DNA from: Pyricularia pennisetigena
Lineage: Eukaryota; Ascomycota; Sordariomycetes; Magnaporthales; Pyriculariaceae
NCBI RefSeq assembly: GCF_004337985.1
Contig: NC_043740.1
Coordinates: 5,167,233-5,231,232 of the forward strand
Reading direction: 5' to 3'
DNA: 64,000 bases
Shown here: positions 22,411 through 35,299 of the stretch, one piece after another
How the letters are laid out: every line of letters starts with the position of its first letter
Numbering within the stretch: the first letter of the stretch is position 1
The notes under the pieces: model-generated
Database searches by the model: none
Seen by the model: the letters and a program-made list of their open reading frames with translations, nothing else
What the model was told of the DNA's origin: nothing
Translations under genes and position numbers: made by a program

Positions 22411-22842
22411 TATCCATTGGTATAATTCCTTTTCCGTAATAATTACGGTTTTTATTTTTCGCATTTTTCCCGCGTTATCGTCCTAATCCCTTTTATTTTC
22501 CAATTTTTCTTTTATTCGAATTTTTTTCGTCCTTATTCCCTTTTTTTTACCATTTTATCGATTTTTCCCGTTTTCCCTTCGTTTTATTTTTTATTTATAT
22601 TATTTTTATTTTATCCGTTTTTATTTCCTGTTTATTTTTATTTATTATTTATATCGTTATTTATTATTACCGCGTCGTTATTATATCCCGGGCTTTTATT
22701 TCTTTAATCGCGTTATAAATAGCGTTTGGATAAATTAATACCGGTGGTGGAAATAACCGGCCTCCCCACCGTAATAGTTAATTACCTTCGTCGCACAATA
22801 ATAACGGTCGCCTATTTATAAATTATATCGATTAAATACCGA
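22411..22842. other. GypB-A pyrimidine-rich spacer
   Basis: The stretch 22440-22690 is dominated by T-rich, C/T tracts on the plus strand (TTTTCC, TTTATT). It precedes the start of the plus-strand frame. No domain is seen. The same spacer is present in copy B at 38825-39230. Confidence 0.5.
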
Positions 22843-23900
22843 TTGGGTGGTATCGCTAATTTATATTCGCAACGTTTTCGTCGCGTTATTGGTACCTCGG
22901 AATTCCAAGGTAATTTAAATAACGACGAATATACCGCCCCGGAAAATATATTTATTTTTTACGTTTTTTATATCAAAACGTCTAAAATTAACGGGGTTTG
23001 GGAATGTGGCCCTGCCCCCGACGGTATTAATTACCAGCGATATCGCGATATTAAAAAATCGTATTATTATTATAACGAAACCGTTTACGCTTTTAACTTT
23101 ATCCTCCGCCGCCGTTTACGGGAATTAAAAACCACGATTTATAATAATTGTTATATCGTCCAACCCTTAATTAAAAGCACCGTCGTAAATAGTAAAAAGA
23201 TCCCTGGTAAAAATGCCGTGCTATTTCGAAATTTTTTTACCGCGTATACCAATTGGGTCCGCGTTTATTAGGACGTATAAAATAAAATAGCCAATTCCGG
23301 GGCCGTAACGACCTTTACCAAAATTATTATTTCTGCTATTATATTTAATACTTTTTTTCGCATCGGCGGTAATTATAATTGTTAATTGGTATAAATTTTC
23401 GCACGCGGTTTTATTTATTTGGAAATACGTTTGGTTTTTTTAATATATAATTGTTTCGATAAAGTTATTAATTTTTAAAACTTTTTTAGGAACGTAATAC
23501 GTCGCGTTAGAAAAAAAATTTGCAAAAAACGCGCCGAAATAACAATATTTTCGCTGTTTTAATTACCGTTTTAACCCTTTCCCCCGCCGTTTTTATACGC
23601 CAATTTCGCCCCGCGTATTCCCCACGTTTTTTCGCCTTTATTATTACCACGCCCCGTCGACGTTTGGAAATTCTTTTTCCGCGTTACCCCGTCGCGTTTC
23701 GTTTTGTTCGTGCCCCGATTCGGTATATATTTAATTTTTCGCGTCCTTGTACCTTTATTTCGTCGCGTTTTCGTATTTTTGGTCGTAATATGGGTAAAAA
23801 CCCGTTTTCTGGAAGGTCCCGTCGTAAATCTTTTTCAATTAAAGGTATTACCCGACGTCGTACCGCCCTATTACGGAAGGTTAACCAATTCGTTAAATAA
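22843..23900 (+). pseudogene. GypB-A plus-strand frame opposite to gag-pol
   Basis: Between the chromodomain end and the left LTR, a plus-strand frame reads EFQGNLNNDEYTAPENIF, GVWECGPAPDGINYQRYRDI, RLRELKTTIYNNCYIVQPLI and TAYTNWVRVYQDVQ, with TAA/TAG only at Gln positions. A one-base change in a T run at about 23485 shifts the frame, which continues 23520-23900 (KTRRNNNIFAVLITVLTLSP ... basic C-terminus). Copy B keeps the frame for 352 codons without shift. No domain is recognised. It could be an additional antisense gene of GypB, as known for some plant gypsy elements, or a captured gene, or a shadow of a minus-strand frame. Confidence 0.45.
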
Positions 23901-24328
23901 TGGGAATTCCCGGTTTTTAAGGACGACGCGGAAAATAATAAAATAAAAAAAAGGACGTTAAAATAAAGGAAAAAAATAAGGAAAAAAGAAATTTGGATGG
24001 CGAATTGGAGGCGTATAATTCGGTTTTTAATTAATATTTTATCGCCGCGCAGGGTTATCGCTTCGTTTTATATATATTAATTTAATTTAAAAATTGGGTG
24101 GGTGGGATGCGGTTACGTCGCCCCAAAAGTGGGCGCGGGTTATATAGTCGTCGGTTTATTTTTATTGCATTTCGCCCCGGTAAAAAGTTTAATTTTGCGT
24201 GTTTTTTTTACCGTGCGTTTAATTAAATTAATTTTTATTTTAAATTTACCGCGTCGTTTTTTTTCCGGGGAATCGTCGATTTTTTAATTAATTGTGGTAA
24301 ATCCCTGGTCCGGTTAAATATTTAATTA
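23901..24328. other. GypB-A region between plus frame and chromodomain
   Basis: There is no clear gene. Short frames (24102-24287) are low in complexity. The region is conserved with copy B (40292-40750), with RIP-type differences only. Confidence 0.4.
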
Positions 24329-25880
24329 TTAACGTCGTTTCGATATTGGGCTATTATTTATTTGGGCCGGCCCCCATTTTGTTTCGAATTCGTTTAATAC
24401 CCGTATATTTTCCATTATTACCAAATTTTCCCACGTAAATTTATCGTACTTTTTCCATTTTACCAAAATTTTACGTTTGCGGTTTTTCCCTATTGCGTTT
24501 TTCGCGGTTAGGATTTCCTCCATTACCCATTCCTCCGCGGTTTCGTTATTTAAATCGGATAGGATTAATAACGGACCGGGTTTAATATCGGTACGAATTT
24601 GGGACGGTAATGGGTCGTCCGCGGCCTTTTCGATTAATTTTACGTAAAAAATGGGGTAAATTCCTTTCGGAACGTTTAACGTAATTATTAATCGTATAAA
24701 AATCGTTATAACCGTATATTTATTCGTTACGAAATTAAACTTTTCATTCGGGCGATTAGTTTTAACGTTCCGTAGGTTAAGAAAAATTTTATCCCTTATT
24801 TTAAAACGGTCCGCCGGTTTCCGTGTTTTATTTGCGTTTTTTTTTAACGTTGCTATATATAAACCATAACGGCGTGGACCACGTTTATACCGTTGTTAAA
24901 ATGCTATAAAAACAAATTCGCGCGACTTTTGGGCGTGGAACCCGGTCGTCCGTTTGCCTATATTACCGGGACCGCGTTTACTTTATATTTTAATAATAAT
25001 TTATTAGAATTAATTCCCGTGGTTAACGAATTTCTATTATTTAACGTTAATTAAACGGCCGGTAAATGTCCGGGCTAATTTATTTGGTCGAATATTACGA
25101 AAATTTTTAGGTAATACTATTTTTTTAATTAATCCGTTCCGTACCCCCGTCCGTTTTTGGGTGGTAAAACGTCGATAATAATTGTCAAACTCCTATTTGT
25201 TGGTACAATTCCGATTAAAAACCTTTTACCTAATCCGACCCCCGGTCCGATATAATTGCGTTAAAAAAGCCTTTAAGCCGCCACCAAATGGAAACGAATT
25301 TCGCGGCGCAAATTTCGGTTTTTATCGAATTTATCGCTTTTAAGTGGATATATTTGGAAAACCTATTAATTATATTTATTATATAACGCGGCGCGTTCGC
25401 GCTATTATTTAAAAGGTCTGTTATAAAATCGATGGAAATTTGTTTCCAAAATTTGTCCGTATTGGTAGGGGTTGTAATAATTTTTGTTTGCGTCGTTTCA
25501 ATGGTTTTATCCTGCGGTATATATCGCAATTGCGTACGAATCGTCGGATATATTCGGCTATCCTTTCTTAATAATAATTTCGAACTAGGATCGTAAATAT
25601 ATTATCCTTACCGCAATAATTAATTATTGGGAATTCGTAAATTCGTTGCAAAATTGTCGTGGTTAAAGGTTCCCAATTGGGTAATTAAAGGCGGTTTTTA
25701 TATAATAGCGTACCGGAGGCGTTTATTAAATAATCCGTTATTTATATTATCGTTTCGGCCTCGGGTGGGAATCGTTTTATATCCTGTTAAACCGCGTTAC
25801 GTTTGTGGGCGTATACCGGGTTTTTTTCCACTATTTCGTTCCAAAATTCTGCTATATAAAAGTATTGGAAAATAAATATT
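24329..25880 (-). pseudogene. GypB-A integrase and chromodomain, decayed
   Basis: On the minus strand the integrase core at 25529-25230 reads FITDLLNNSANAPRYIINII, with the first catalytic Asp in IDFITDL and the second in IISDRGSD. After many stops the C-terminal chromodomain at 24523-24329 reads KRKILVKWKKYDKFTWENLV followed by LNEFETKWG. Chromodomains place this family among the chromoviruses. Gln-type stops separate the pieces. Confidence 0.8.
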
Positions 25881-25989
25881 TTTTCCGGGACCGCCGGTAA
25901 TACATTTTGTAATAATGTTTAAGAAATACCGATTATGGTTTTGCTGGGTATTAAACGTAATATTATCGTTTTTCTTTTCGCTGTTTTCG

Positions 25990-28050
25990 TCCTGCTCCCG
26001 TTTCGATAGCGCGTCGGGGATTATCGCGTATTTCCCTGGTCGGTACTCTAAAACGTAATTAAATTTGGATAGGATTTCGGTTTACCGCATTTACCGTTCC
26101 GACACCATTTTCGGTTTCGTAAAATATTCGAACGTTTTATAATCCGTAAAAATAGTAAAAGGAAAACGGATATTACGTAATTCCGCCTCCTATATTTGCA
26201 AATAATGGACGACCGCGAGCAATTCCTTATTATAAATAATATAATTGCGCTGGGCCGTCGTTAATTTAACGGAATAAAATATTACCGGTTTTTATAACCC
26301 GTTTTTCCCTTTTTATACCAATACCCCCCCGATAATTGCGCCGGAATAATCCGTTTTTATTTTCGTTTCCGTTTCGTCGCTCCATTGGGCCAATATTAAC
26401 GCCTGTAAAAATATTTGTTTAAATATTTTAAAAACAACGTCCTTTTCCGGTATCCATTTAAACGGTATTCCTTTTTTGATAAATCGAAATAAAAACGCCG
26501 TTAAACCCGAATACCCGTTTATAAAATCCCGGTAAAAATTTGCGAATTTTAAAAAACCGCGCAATTTTCGTAACTTCGTCGGGGCTTCCCATTCCCGGAT
26601 CGCGCGTAATTTTTCCGGGTCGGTTTCCACGCCTATATTCGCGTATATAATAAACCCCAAATATTTAACGGAAATAACCGCGAACGCGCTTTTATCGAAA
26701 TCCAAATATAAACCCGCCTTTTTAATTTTCCCGAAATATAGGTAATTTTCCGCCAATAATCCGTTTTGGAACCGGATATATATATTAAAATATTATCCAA
26801 ATATATTAATATATAATCGTCCAATATATTTTCGAAAACGCCGTTAATATATCGTTGGAACGTGGCCGGGGCGCCCGTTAATCCGAATAAATATATTAAC
26901 CATTCGAATAATCCGAATTTTGTGCGAAAAACTGTAAAATATTTATCCCCTTCGGCCACGCGTAATTTATAAAAAATTGCGCGCACGTTTATTTTAATAA
27001 ACCATTTTACTCCGGATAAAAAACGGAATATTTTTTTAATCAATAGTAAAAAATACCGGTCCTATATTATAATAACGTTTACTATTTTATAATGGACGTA
27101 TAAACGCCATCCTCCAAAAATTTTCCGAATTATTAGGACCGGGGTTACGGTTAACGACGCGTTTGCTCGGATCCATTTTTTATCCATTATATCGATTATT
27201 TATCGTCGCAATTCCAATAATTAATCGCGCGGTATATGGTATAACCGGCCCTATAATAACGGCGGGGATTTACCGTCGTTATCCTTTGAAATCCGGATAT
27301 AATAATCCAATTCGCCCCTATACGGGGGTAAAACCGAAATTTTACCGTCGTTAAATAAATTTTCGAAACCTTTTAATTTTGCGGGTAACGTCGCCGGGGG
27401 CTTTGCGTCGTTTTTATTTACCGCCGTTAAAGTTAAAACCCGGGTTATATTTCGTAACGAAATAAAAGCGAATTCCATTTATTCGTTCGTATTTTTTTTG
27501 CTTTTCGGGCCGCGGCCAGGAATCCGTTATTTATAACCACCGTAAATTCCCGCTTTTCGGACGTAAAAACAATTTTTGCACGAATAACCCTTTAACGGAC
27601 CCTATTTTTAACCCTCCCTAATTTGGGTTAAATACCATTTTCCGGTGGGTTATCCAAAAAAATCCCAAAAACAGGTCCTGCGCTAATCCCGGAATTATAT
27701 AAAAAAATATAGGCGCGGATTAACCGTCGATATTTACGTCGCAATTACCCATTTCCCGTATATCGGTTTTTATTCGTCCCATTACCGTGCCTAACCGGCG
27801 GATTTATAATAAAAAAACTTTTATTATTCCCAATTTTTCGGTATAATTTTTATTTATAACCGCGTAATATTCGCACCCTAAATCCTTTTATATAATAATA
27901 AATTTCGTTAAACTAATTAAAACCGGGATAAAAAATAATCGCCCATCCATTATAATTTATATTTTTTTTAATTATTTTTTCCAATTTATATTTATTAACG
28001 TATTATAGGGTGATCCGGGCCCGTCGCGTCGGTTTTCCCCTAAATTAAAA
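25990..28050 (-). pseudogene. GypB-A protease, reverse transcriptase, RNase H, decayed
   Basis: RT is at 27043-26313 in two overlapping frames: VKWFIKINVRAIFYKLRVAE, FGLFEWLIYLFGLTGAPATF and the catalytic box at about 26800-26830, YLDNILIY, where the second Asp is Asn (GAC to AAC, RIP type). It continues VKYLGFIIYANIGVETDPEK and LRKLRGFLKFANFYRDFI. RNase H (former FTDHKTFEYF-like) spans about 26260-26000. The protease lies upstream at about 27.9-27.5 kb and is poorly preserved. Confidence 0.82.
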
Positions 28051-28059
28051 TTATAACCT

Positions 28060-29085
28060 AAAATTAATTTTTTCCTTCCTCGGGGTCGTTTAGCGTTGGA
28101 CGTATAACCGGTGCGAATTAGAAATTTTGGGCGTAATAGGAGGCGGACCCGCAACGGAAATAAACCCCTGTTTTACGGTATCGTTGGAATTTTTGAACGG
28201 ATATTTATAAAGCCTTATTTTTCCTTTTATTTCCATCCAATCGGCGCTTTTTTCGTTTTTTACCAACGTTGTAACGGTTTCGGCCAATTTTTATCGCTAA
28301 TACGCCCGTTATTATTATATTTTTTAAATTTATTTATAAAAAATTTGGAAAAGGGACGTTCCGTTTTTAGCCGAAACGCTTATCCAAATTAATAACCTCC
28401 AAATCCTGGGCGATATAGCGGTATATAGCGATAAATCCGTGGTAAAAATCGGAAATAATACCTTTTCCTACCGACGCCTCTTTTATCCGGTTAACGACCC
28501 GCAAACGCAAATAATTGGTCCGTATTTCGTTTAATTATTTAAAACCCCCGGCCGCAATAAAAAAGCGTTCGAATTTGGTAAAAAAATGTGCGAACGATTC
28601 GCCGTATCGTGTTCGGAATACCTTTAATTCGGCGAAAATTTGGGTTTTTTTATAAAAATCGTTATACGTACGTCCCAAATATTCGATAAAATCTTCGTAA
28701 TTATACCCCTTTCCCGTACCCTTTACCTCGTAAAAGGAACGGATAACGTCTTATATTATAATAATAAAATTAAATTATACGTATTCGAATTAATCGCGCT
28801 GGTTCCCGATAAATTCCGCGTCGCGTATTAATTTGTACGAAATAATTTGTTTCCAAATTGTAAACGTAACCAGTACACCGTCGTATAATAAGGGGTTACG
28901 TAAAGGTTTTTTTTTAGGGCGTTATTTTTACGCGATCGCGCCTGCGTTTAAAAAATGTAATTGCATTTAAACGATGCGTTTTTCCAATATCGTTATATTC
29001 GCGACCAGGATTTGGTAAAAATTGTAAATTTCCCCTCCCGGGCCTGGTTTTGGGTTAATTATTATCGTATTTAAATTTAAACGTT
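28060..29085 (-). pseudogene. GypB-A gag, decayed
   Basis: The minus-strand frames include YDRVSSFFRELKEAF-like and FERFYYYFGRGFQ-like capsid pieces (28.6-28.5 kb) and a zinc knuckle at about 28165-28110 that reads VYFRCGSASYYAQNF, so two Cys and the His are lost. The order gag then RT on the same strand fits Ty3/gypsy. The start codon could not be fixed. Confidence 0.65.
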
Positions 29086-29091
29086 AGTAAA

Positions 29092-29279
29092 CATTATAAG
29101 GTAAACCAACGGTTTTAAAACCGTTAAATATTTTTATTGGTATTATTACTAACGTTAGGGAAAAGGGGAGGAAAAGGTGTATGTCTGGGTCGTGGTAGTG
29201 TCCTTCCCTTTATATATTGTCCCTGACCCGCTCTTGTATCTTATTACGTGAAACGTGCCTTAGGCACGAATTCATAACA
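29092..29279 (-). repeat. GypB-A 5' LTR (right)
   Basis: 188 bp, from CATTATAAGG to TTCATAACA on the plus strand. On the coding strand it begins TGTTATGAATTCGTGCC. It differs from the left LTR mostly by transitions. Next to it the flank is the 3' part of CopB-II. Confidence 0.88.
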
Positions 29280-29552
29280 TTATTCGTTGGTAATAATCCA
29301 AGCTAGGCATATTATATAGGGAATTTCGAATACGTAAATCGCCCAAAACACGAGCTTTTTCAATTCTAATTCAACTTTTGGTATATGGTCGGTATAAATT
29401 GCTTATTAATTAACCTGTGCAGGGCAAATTCGGGTAATACGGCCGGTATTAGGCTAACAAAAATCCAATATTTGCAAATAAAAAAAATATAATGGGTAAT
29501 TAGCTAACGAACTAATTAAATAACACTATAAAATTCAGTAGGTAAAAACTAT

Positions 29553-31440
29553 GTTTTTAGGGGTTTAAGCCCTATAAATTTTAAAACCATTTTGTAAATT
29601 GGAATCGTTAAGGGTTTTATTAGGTTATTAGCGGGTATTTGTTTGGATTCCAGGTATTGTAGGGTTATTAATCCTTTTGTAATTAATTCCCGTACGTAGT
29701 GAAATTTTGATAACGTATATTTAATACGTTGGTGGTGCGTAAGGTTATGTGCGTTAGCTATAAAACCTGTATTATTTCCAAATATTGCAATAGGGCCTTT
29801 TATAGGTAATCCAACTTTTATAAATAGGTTTTTTAACCATTATGCTTTACGCAGGGCTTCCGCTAAAGCATCGGTTTCTGTTTTTGGAGTGCTTAAAGCT
29901 ATAATATTAACTTTATTGTATTTCCACGTTATAAGGCCCCCAAATAAGGTATACAAATATCCGTAAATGGATTTTGAATCTTCCCTGGCCCCGGTAAAAT
30001 CGCTTTTATTAAAACCCAGCAATTTCAGGTTTTTGAAACCCCTTATTAATAAATTGGGTGGTAATTCGGCTTTAAATATTCTATTTCCGTAATTAATAAA
30101 TAAGGATTTAATATTCGTTAAATAATCTAATAGGTTTTTAGCTGCCGTCCAATAAATTGTAATAGTTTTTTTTAAAAACGCGAAAGCCATTAAACCGTAA
30201 AACCGATATCCGGGCGAGTTAATAAGATTAAATATATAAAAGTACCGATAATACGCTGTAATAATTTGATTTTTAGCGCGTTTACGGGCTTACCCCCGCT
30301 ATATTTTAGCACACCCGGTTATAAAGGAATAAATATAGGTTTGCAATCAATTAATCCGAACGTTGTTGATATTTCCTTTATATATTAAGTTCAATAGAAC
30401 CAAAATAGGCGTTCAAACCTATCCTTTAGAATTTGAACGCCTCAAAAATAGGTTGCAGGGCCCCTGTTTTCCAACGCGTATACCTTATTAAAACGGGTTT
30501 TTGAATCCTAAATATATTGCGATTTAGGACCTATTAACAGATAATCGGTTATCAAAATAACGATAAATGTTTGGGTTTAACGTTATAAAGAACAGCGGGA
30601 TTAGAGATTAACGGTTTAAAGACTTTTTTAAAAAATAGGGTTTTAAATTTGTTTTACGATTTTTTTGGACCCTGTTTCAAACCGTATAGCGTCTTTTCCA
30701 ATTGCATAACCTGCAATGTTTTCGGACTATAACCCATTTGCACTAAAATTTTAACGGTGGTAAGGGTACAAATTTTGGCCTATTCGTTAAAACCGTCTGG
30801 AATGTGCAAATATATATTTACGTCGGTAAGGTCACTATTTAAAAACGCACCGATAAAATCGATTTGTTTATTTCCCAATTTTATGCCTTAGTTATAATTA
30901 ATAATATACGCCAAATAGGTGGTATATTAATGCTAGCAAAAGTTTCGATATGATTTAGGCCTTCGACCTGTACAAAGCCCCTGGTAACAAGCTTCGTTTT
31001 GTATTTTATAGGTTTATTATTTTTATCCTTTTTTAATTTAATTACCGGCCGGGTAAAAACGAGTTTACGGTTTGTACACATTTTTATTTTAGTGATAAAA
31101 CGGGAGGTTTTTGCAATAACAATTTGGTCGAATTTAAACGTTAAAGCAGTTAGCCATTTGGTATTTTTAGGGCTATATAAAACCTGTTGGTAGCTATTTG
31201 GTTCACAGTTTTTAGTGGGGTTTTTTTTAATTTTTTTTGGTTTAAAAACAAAGATAATGCACGTAATTTATTTCCATTAGATTTGGGCTTTCGAACTGCG
31301 AATTTAATTCCATATTCTGTATTTTAGGTGCTAAAAACACCGGAGTTTCCGTTGTTTTAAGTACTGGATTAGGTACCGCTACCGTTATAGGCTTTGGGGG
31401 GAGAATAATAGGTTGTACAAACTTGGCGGGTATTGTATTT
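29553..31440 (-). pseudogene. CopB-II reverse transcriptase and RNase H, decayed
   Basis: RT begins near 31081 (NRKLVFTRPVIKLKKDKNNK, TRGFVQVEGLNHIETFA); the second catalytic box near 30560 reads ITDYLLIG for VDDYLLIG. RNase H lies at 30190-29840 with LLGFNKSDFTGAREDSKSIY, GGLITWKYNKVNIIALSTPK and TDALAEALRKA, typical of copia RNase H. The frame ends at about 29553. Many Gln stops. Confidence 0.85.
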
Positions 31441-31453
31441 TCAGGGTTTGGAT

Positions 31454-31545
31454 GCCCTGTAACGGGTGGTTACTACCCTGTAACAGGTGGTAAATACGCT
31501 ATAACAGGTGGTAAATACCCTGTAACAGGTGGTAAATACCCTGTA
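31454..31545 (-). repeat. 21-bp repeat coding YLPPVTG heptads
   Basis: Three to four tandem 21-bp units (CCTGTAACAGGTGGTAAATA type) encode YLPPVTG / YLPPVIA on the minus strand at the end of the open stretch 31841-31473. CopB copy III has the same region at about 57823-57890 with changed units (HLPPVTG, LPPITG, SPPVIG). It is a Pro-rich linker between integrase and RT. Confidence 0.85.
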
Positions 31546-32723
31546 CTCTCAGGGTTTTTTAGGGGATAATTATCCGCTGGAACGCTTTTGATTTCGTTTT
31601 TAGGTTCAAAATTAAAATCCCCTTTTAAATTTGTATTTTCCCCTTTTAAAATCTGTAACGTTTCCCCTGGAATAGCCAAATCTTCAGCGGTTATACCCTT
31701 TATAATTTTTACGGTAAAGGTTTTATATACGGCCCGTTTAGCGGGTGCGTAAACCAACGTTGTAGAATTTGATAAATGGGTTAAAAGTTTCACCGTTTCG
31801 GTACGGGGAACCAATTTATTTGATCTTTGGCGTTTTTCCAACGGTATAATAACCTGGCATACGGTACCAATAACCCCAAAATACCCTAAATTGGGTTTAT
31901 GCGGTCATCCAGGTTGGAATTCGGAATAGAATTCCTCGTAAGGTGTTAAATCCCTATTAATTACCGCTGTACGGTTAACTAGATCGACCACAGCAGGTAG
32001 TAAATAACACTATAAATATAATGGTAAACCCGCCGCTATAATGGTAAACCGAAGCGTATTTAAAATAACCCTAACGGACCGTTCCGTTAATCCGTTTTGG
32101 CCGTAATTATAAAAATTCAAAATGCTAAAATTAATACCTTTGCTTATAAACCAATTTTAAAGGTTTATATTCACCTCGTATCCCCCATCGAAATGCAAAT
32201 TCAGGGGGTAACGCCCGTATATAGCTTTCAAAACCCTAAAAAAACCTTTCATAACCATCAAAACCGTAGGTCCGGCTTTATTTTTTAATGGGATCGACCA
32301 CCGAAAACGTGATTTTCGGTCCATTAATAACAAAAATACGGGTTTTTTATTGTAAAGCTTTGGCTTAAAAGTTACTGTATCACCTTTTATAGAATCGAAA
32401 ATATTAGGGGGTGTAAAATTTGCGACCTTGTTTGTACGCCTAACAAAAATGGTTTTAACGCAAACAATACAAATAATTGCCCTAATTTCGTCGAAATTAA
32501 ATAAACTTTTTGTAAATTTAACGGTTTTTTTTTGCAATAATAACCCTATATACCCCAAACGCCTGTGCCAAAATAGGGTTTTTTGGGCCTGGATTTCGTT
32601 ACAATTACCTGTAGTTCCGTCTTTTTTAAGGGTTAACCAACCGTCCGTAGTTCGTTTTAACCCTAAAAGGAGGTAATTTACAGGGGCCTGCTTTAAATCC
32701 GATAATAAAAAAGGTTTTAACAA
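31546..32723 (-). pseudogene. CopB-II integrase, decayed
   Basis: The stretch 32723-32157 is open and begins with the GAG-pre-integrase domain (IQAQKTLFWHRRLGYIGLL, His of HRRLGH changed to Tyr) followed by a CIVC zinc motif. The core has LLLMDRKSRFRWSIPL (first Asp) and LNLHFDGGYEVN (second Asp); LTERSV near 32080 holds the Glu. The C-terminal part (31841-31546, EKRQRSNKLVPRTETVKLLT) leads to the heptad linker. Integrase would insert the cDNA into the genome. Confidence 0.82.
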
Positions 32724-34813
32724 CGGATTTCTTATATAGGAAGCCCTTTTTTTTCGGACATAGTCCCTTTTATATTAAATTGTATAAAAGGGTCATTTAA
32801 CGGTGTACCGGGCCTACGGGGCCCAACTTTACGTAGATTTTCAGGGCTTTTACCGCTAAACCTTTGCGTTACAGGTAAATTTACGGCTATTTCCATATTT
32901 TGTTCGGGATTTAGCTTTTCCATTACCGTATTTTCTTCCGGTTCCGAATCGGTGTAAATTTTATAATCCCTTCCAGGGTTTATATTATTTAATTTTACTT
33001 CCAACGGGGCTGCGTAACTTTTTATAACCCCTTGTAAAACCATATTAAAAGCGGTGCTATACTCACCTATTATATAGGCGTAATTCGAAATAACGTTATT
33101 TCGAACAAAAATATCGCACCCTTTAACCTTTAAACAAAACGAATATTTAACGGTATTAAAACCTCCCCACGCCTTGCAATCCTTATCGTACAGGGTATTT
33201 TTGAATAATTCGCCCCCTATATTATAATATATAAAGCCATTAACAATATTTATTTCAAAGGAAGGGATATATAAAATGTTATTTAACGTAACCTTTCTAA
33301 ATTCGTCAGCTTTTTGGCCGTAACGGACCTATATTTTCACAATTCCGGTACCTACAGGCCTAGTAGGGCCACCTCCTATACCCATTTCGACTGCAAAACC
33401 AGGGGGTATAATCGGTAAAAATTTGCTTATTTGCAAAAATATAGTGCGTGCTACCTATATCGTACAGGATAAAGTAACCTAGCTTCCAAAGTTTAGGCGT
33501 CCCTTTTACGCCGCGTCAAAACTTTGTTTTAACCCTAAAACTAGCTGCTAAAACCTGTAATTTTAACGTTTTACCGGTATCGGTTTCCGAATCCAAATCC
33601 GAACGTAATTTTATAATTCCGCTAATAGCAGAATTAACCTCCTATTCCAGGGCGTTATACGCTGCGCCTTCGTTAACGGTACCTGGAATCGAACCGGTAA
33701 ATAATTCGAAATCCACAAAAATTATGGACGTTCCAACGGTTAATTCGCTGGAAATGGAGGATTTAATTTTTTTGCAAAAGCAGAATCCGAAACAGAGTTT
33801 TTACTCTTTTTTCGTAATTTAAAAGTGGTTTCCTGCCCATTATTCTCCTTTTTAGCGCCCTTTTTGGCGTTTTATTACCAATTCTTTTGCCTTTAAACCT
33901 ATAACTAACAACCTTAACCGTAATAAAACCTAAAATCGAATTTTCGGATATAAAATCTGCCATAAAGTATTGCAAATTGAACTTGTCCGAATTTTGGCCT
34001 ATTGCCTGCAGGGCCCGTTGGGTAGTGCGTTAACGTTCGGTCCAAATAGGGATTATCCCCTCCACTGCCCGTAAATACTAATTTCGTACGTTTACGGGGT
34101 TAATTTGCACGTTAGCATTGGCTAATTCAACTACCAATAATTCAAAACGACTGTTAAAATTCAAATATTAATTTTTTAAATTTCGAAAAATTTAAAAAGG
34201 GGAATTCCCATCAAAAGAAATTTCAATTAATTTCGGGTGCAACGGAATAACTATTTTCCAGGGTTTTATAAACCGTTACGGGGCTAGAATACCATGCGAT
34301 AAATTTTAAAAATTCCTTAATTAAACTGTTTTATATAAATACTAATAGGATCAATTACTCGTGTTCCGGTAATATATAACCAATTTTAAGGTTGGAAATA
34401 AATTCCGCTGCTTTTATAACCCTAAATTATACTATTAACGCCTATTTCCACAAATCGTAATTGCTAACCTTTACTAATTTACAATTTTCGGGGAAAGAAA
34501 ATACCCGTTTCGATAGTTTTTTACCAATCCCGTCCCCTAAAATTAGGTTACCAGGATAATTAAATGGTGCGGCAGCGGTAATTGGTTCAACATTCAAATT
34601 ACTATTTAAATTAGTGGAATTACCGCTTTTCAGGGTTAATAGGGCAATTAATTGTCAAATTATCCTTTAAAATTAATCCATTTGCATAATTAACGCTTTT
34701 AATTGCAGGTTTTAGTCGTGTAATTTGGCGGTTAAAACTTTGTTTGGGCTGGGTTCCGGCCCCCTAGTTGTTGGAATTGGGCCTGGAAGGCCCGATATAG
34801 CGTTATTTTCCAT
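32724..34813 (-). pseudogene. CopB-II gag and protease region, decayed
   Basis: ATG at 34813 (minus) begins MENNAISGLPGPIPTTRGPE, as in copies I and III. Recognisable pieces are KRVFSFPENCKLVKVSNYDL, FLKFIAWYSSPVTVYKTLEN and, at 33975-33763, YFMADFISENSILGFITVKV. The protease region at about 33.5-33.2 kb is broken. Part 33043-32732 reads VNLPVTQRFSGKSPENLRKV, a conserved linker just before the GAG-pre-integrase domain. Confidence 0.75.
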
Positions 34814-35299
34814 TATAGGGTAACCTAAATTATAATTGCAAATCGCTAATTTATGGCTTTAATCAATTAACCTAATTACCTCAGGGTAAATACCCTGTTT
34901 TAATTTAGAATTTGCTATACCGTATGCCTTTTAACGGGTTTAGGCCTGTAATTGCCAATTACAGGGTTTATTGCTATTTTTAATGGTTAAAATCCATTAA
35001 AATACAGGGTTGGAATCCCTAAAATCCGCAATTAATGGGTGGCCTGGTATTTGTACCAATCCAGGTACACGTAACGAATTTAATTCGTTAAATTGGTGCA
35101 GGGTAGACTGCAGGGTATCGTGCAGGGTAAACTAACCACTAACGTAATTCCGCTAATGGGTTTATGGGCTACTATAAACCCTATTAAACGCACTAGAATA
35201 TAATGGGCTATTAGCGAACGAATACAGGGGTCTTTAGCCCTAGCTCACTAACGTAAAGCCTACTAAAAATTTAAACCAAATACAATAGCGTGCACGATC
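34814..35299 (-). other. CopB-II leader (internal part)
   Basis: This non-coding leader matches 54000-54544 of copy III and 12715-13211 of copy I in the proper orientation. It keeps unusual tracts of imperfect CAGGGTA/TACCCTG repeats and a GGCGTGCACGATC target where CopC is inserted. Confidence 0.75.

Larger units (their letters stand above)
21621..29279 (-). mobile_element. GypB (Ty3/gypsy) copy A
   Basis: The 7659-bp element has 188-bp LTRs at both ends and gag-pol on the minus strand. It is about 120 bp shorter than copy B because it has one 120-bp tandem unit fewer. The left flank (unit U) carries AACCAC and the right flank (CopB-II 3' region) TTATT, so there is no target duplication. 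With different elements on its two sides, it is probably a recombinant between two GypB copies or sits at a deletion junction. It is heavily RIP-mutated. Confidence 0.88.

Noticed and set aside
21928..22425. 165-codon hydrophobic plus-strand frame as a membrane protein gene (also 38317-38814)
   Set aside because: It is produced by the 120-bp tandem repeat; no start context and no non-repeat part. Kept as a repeat, not as a gene.
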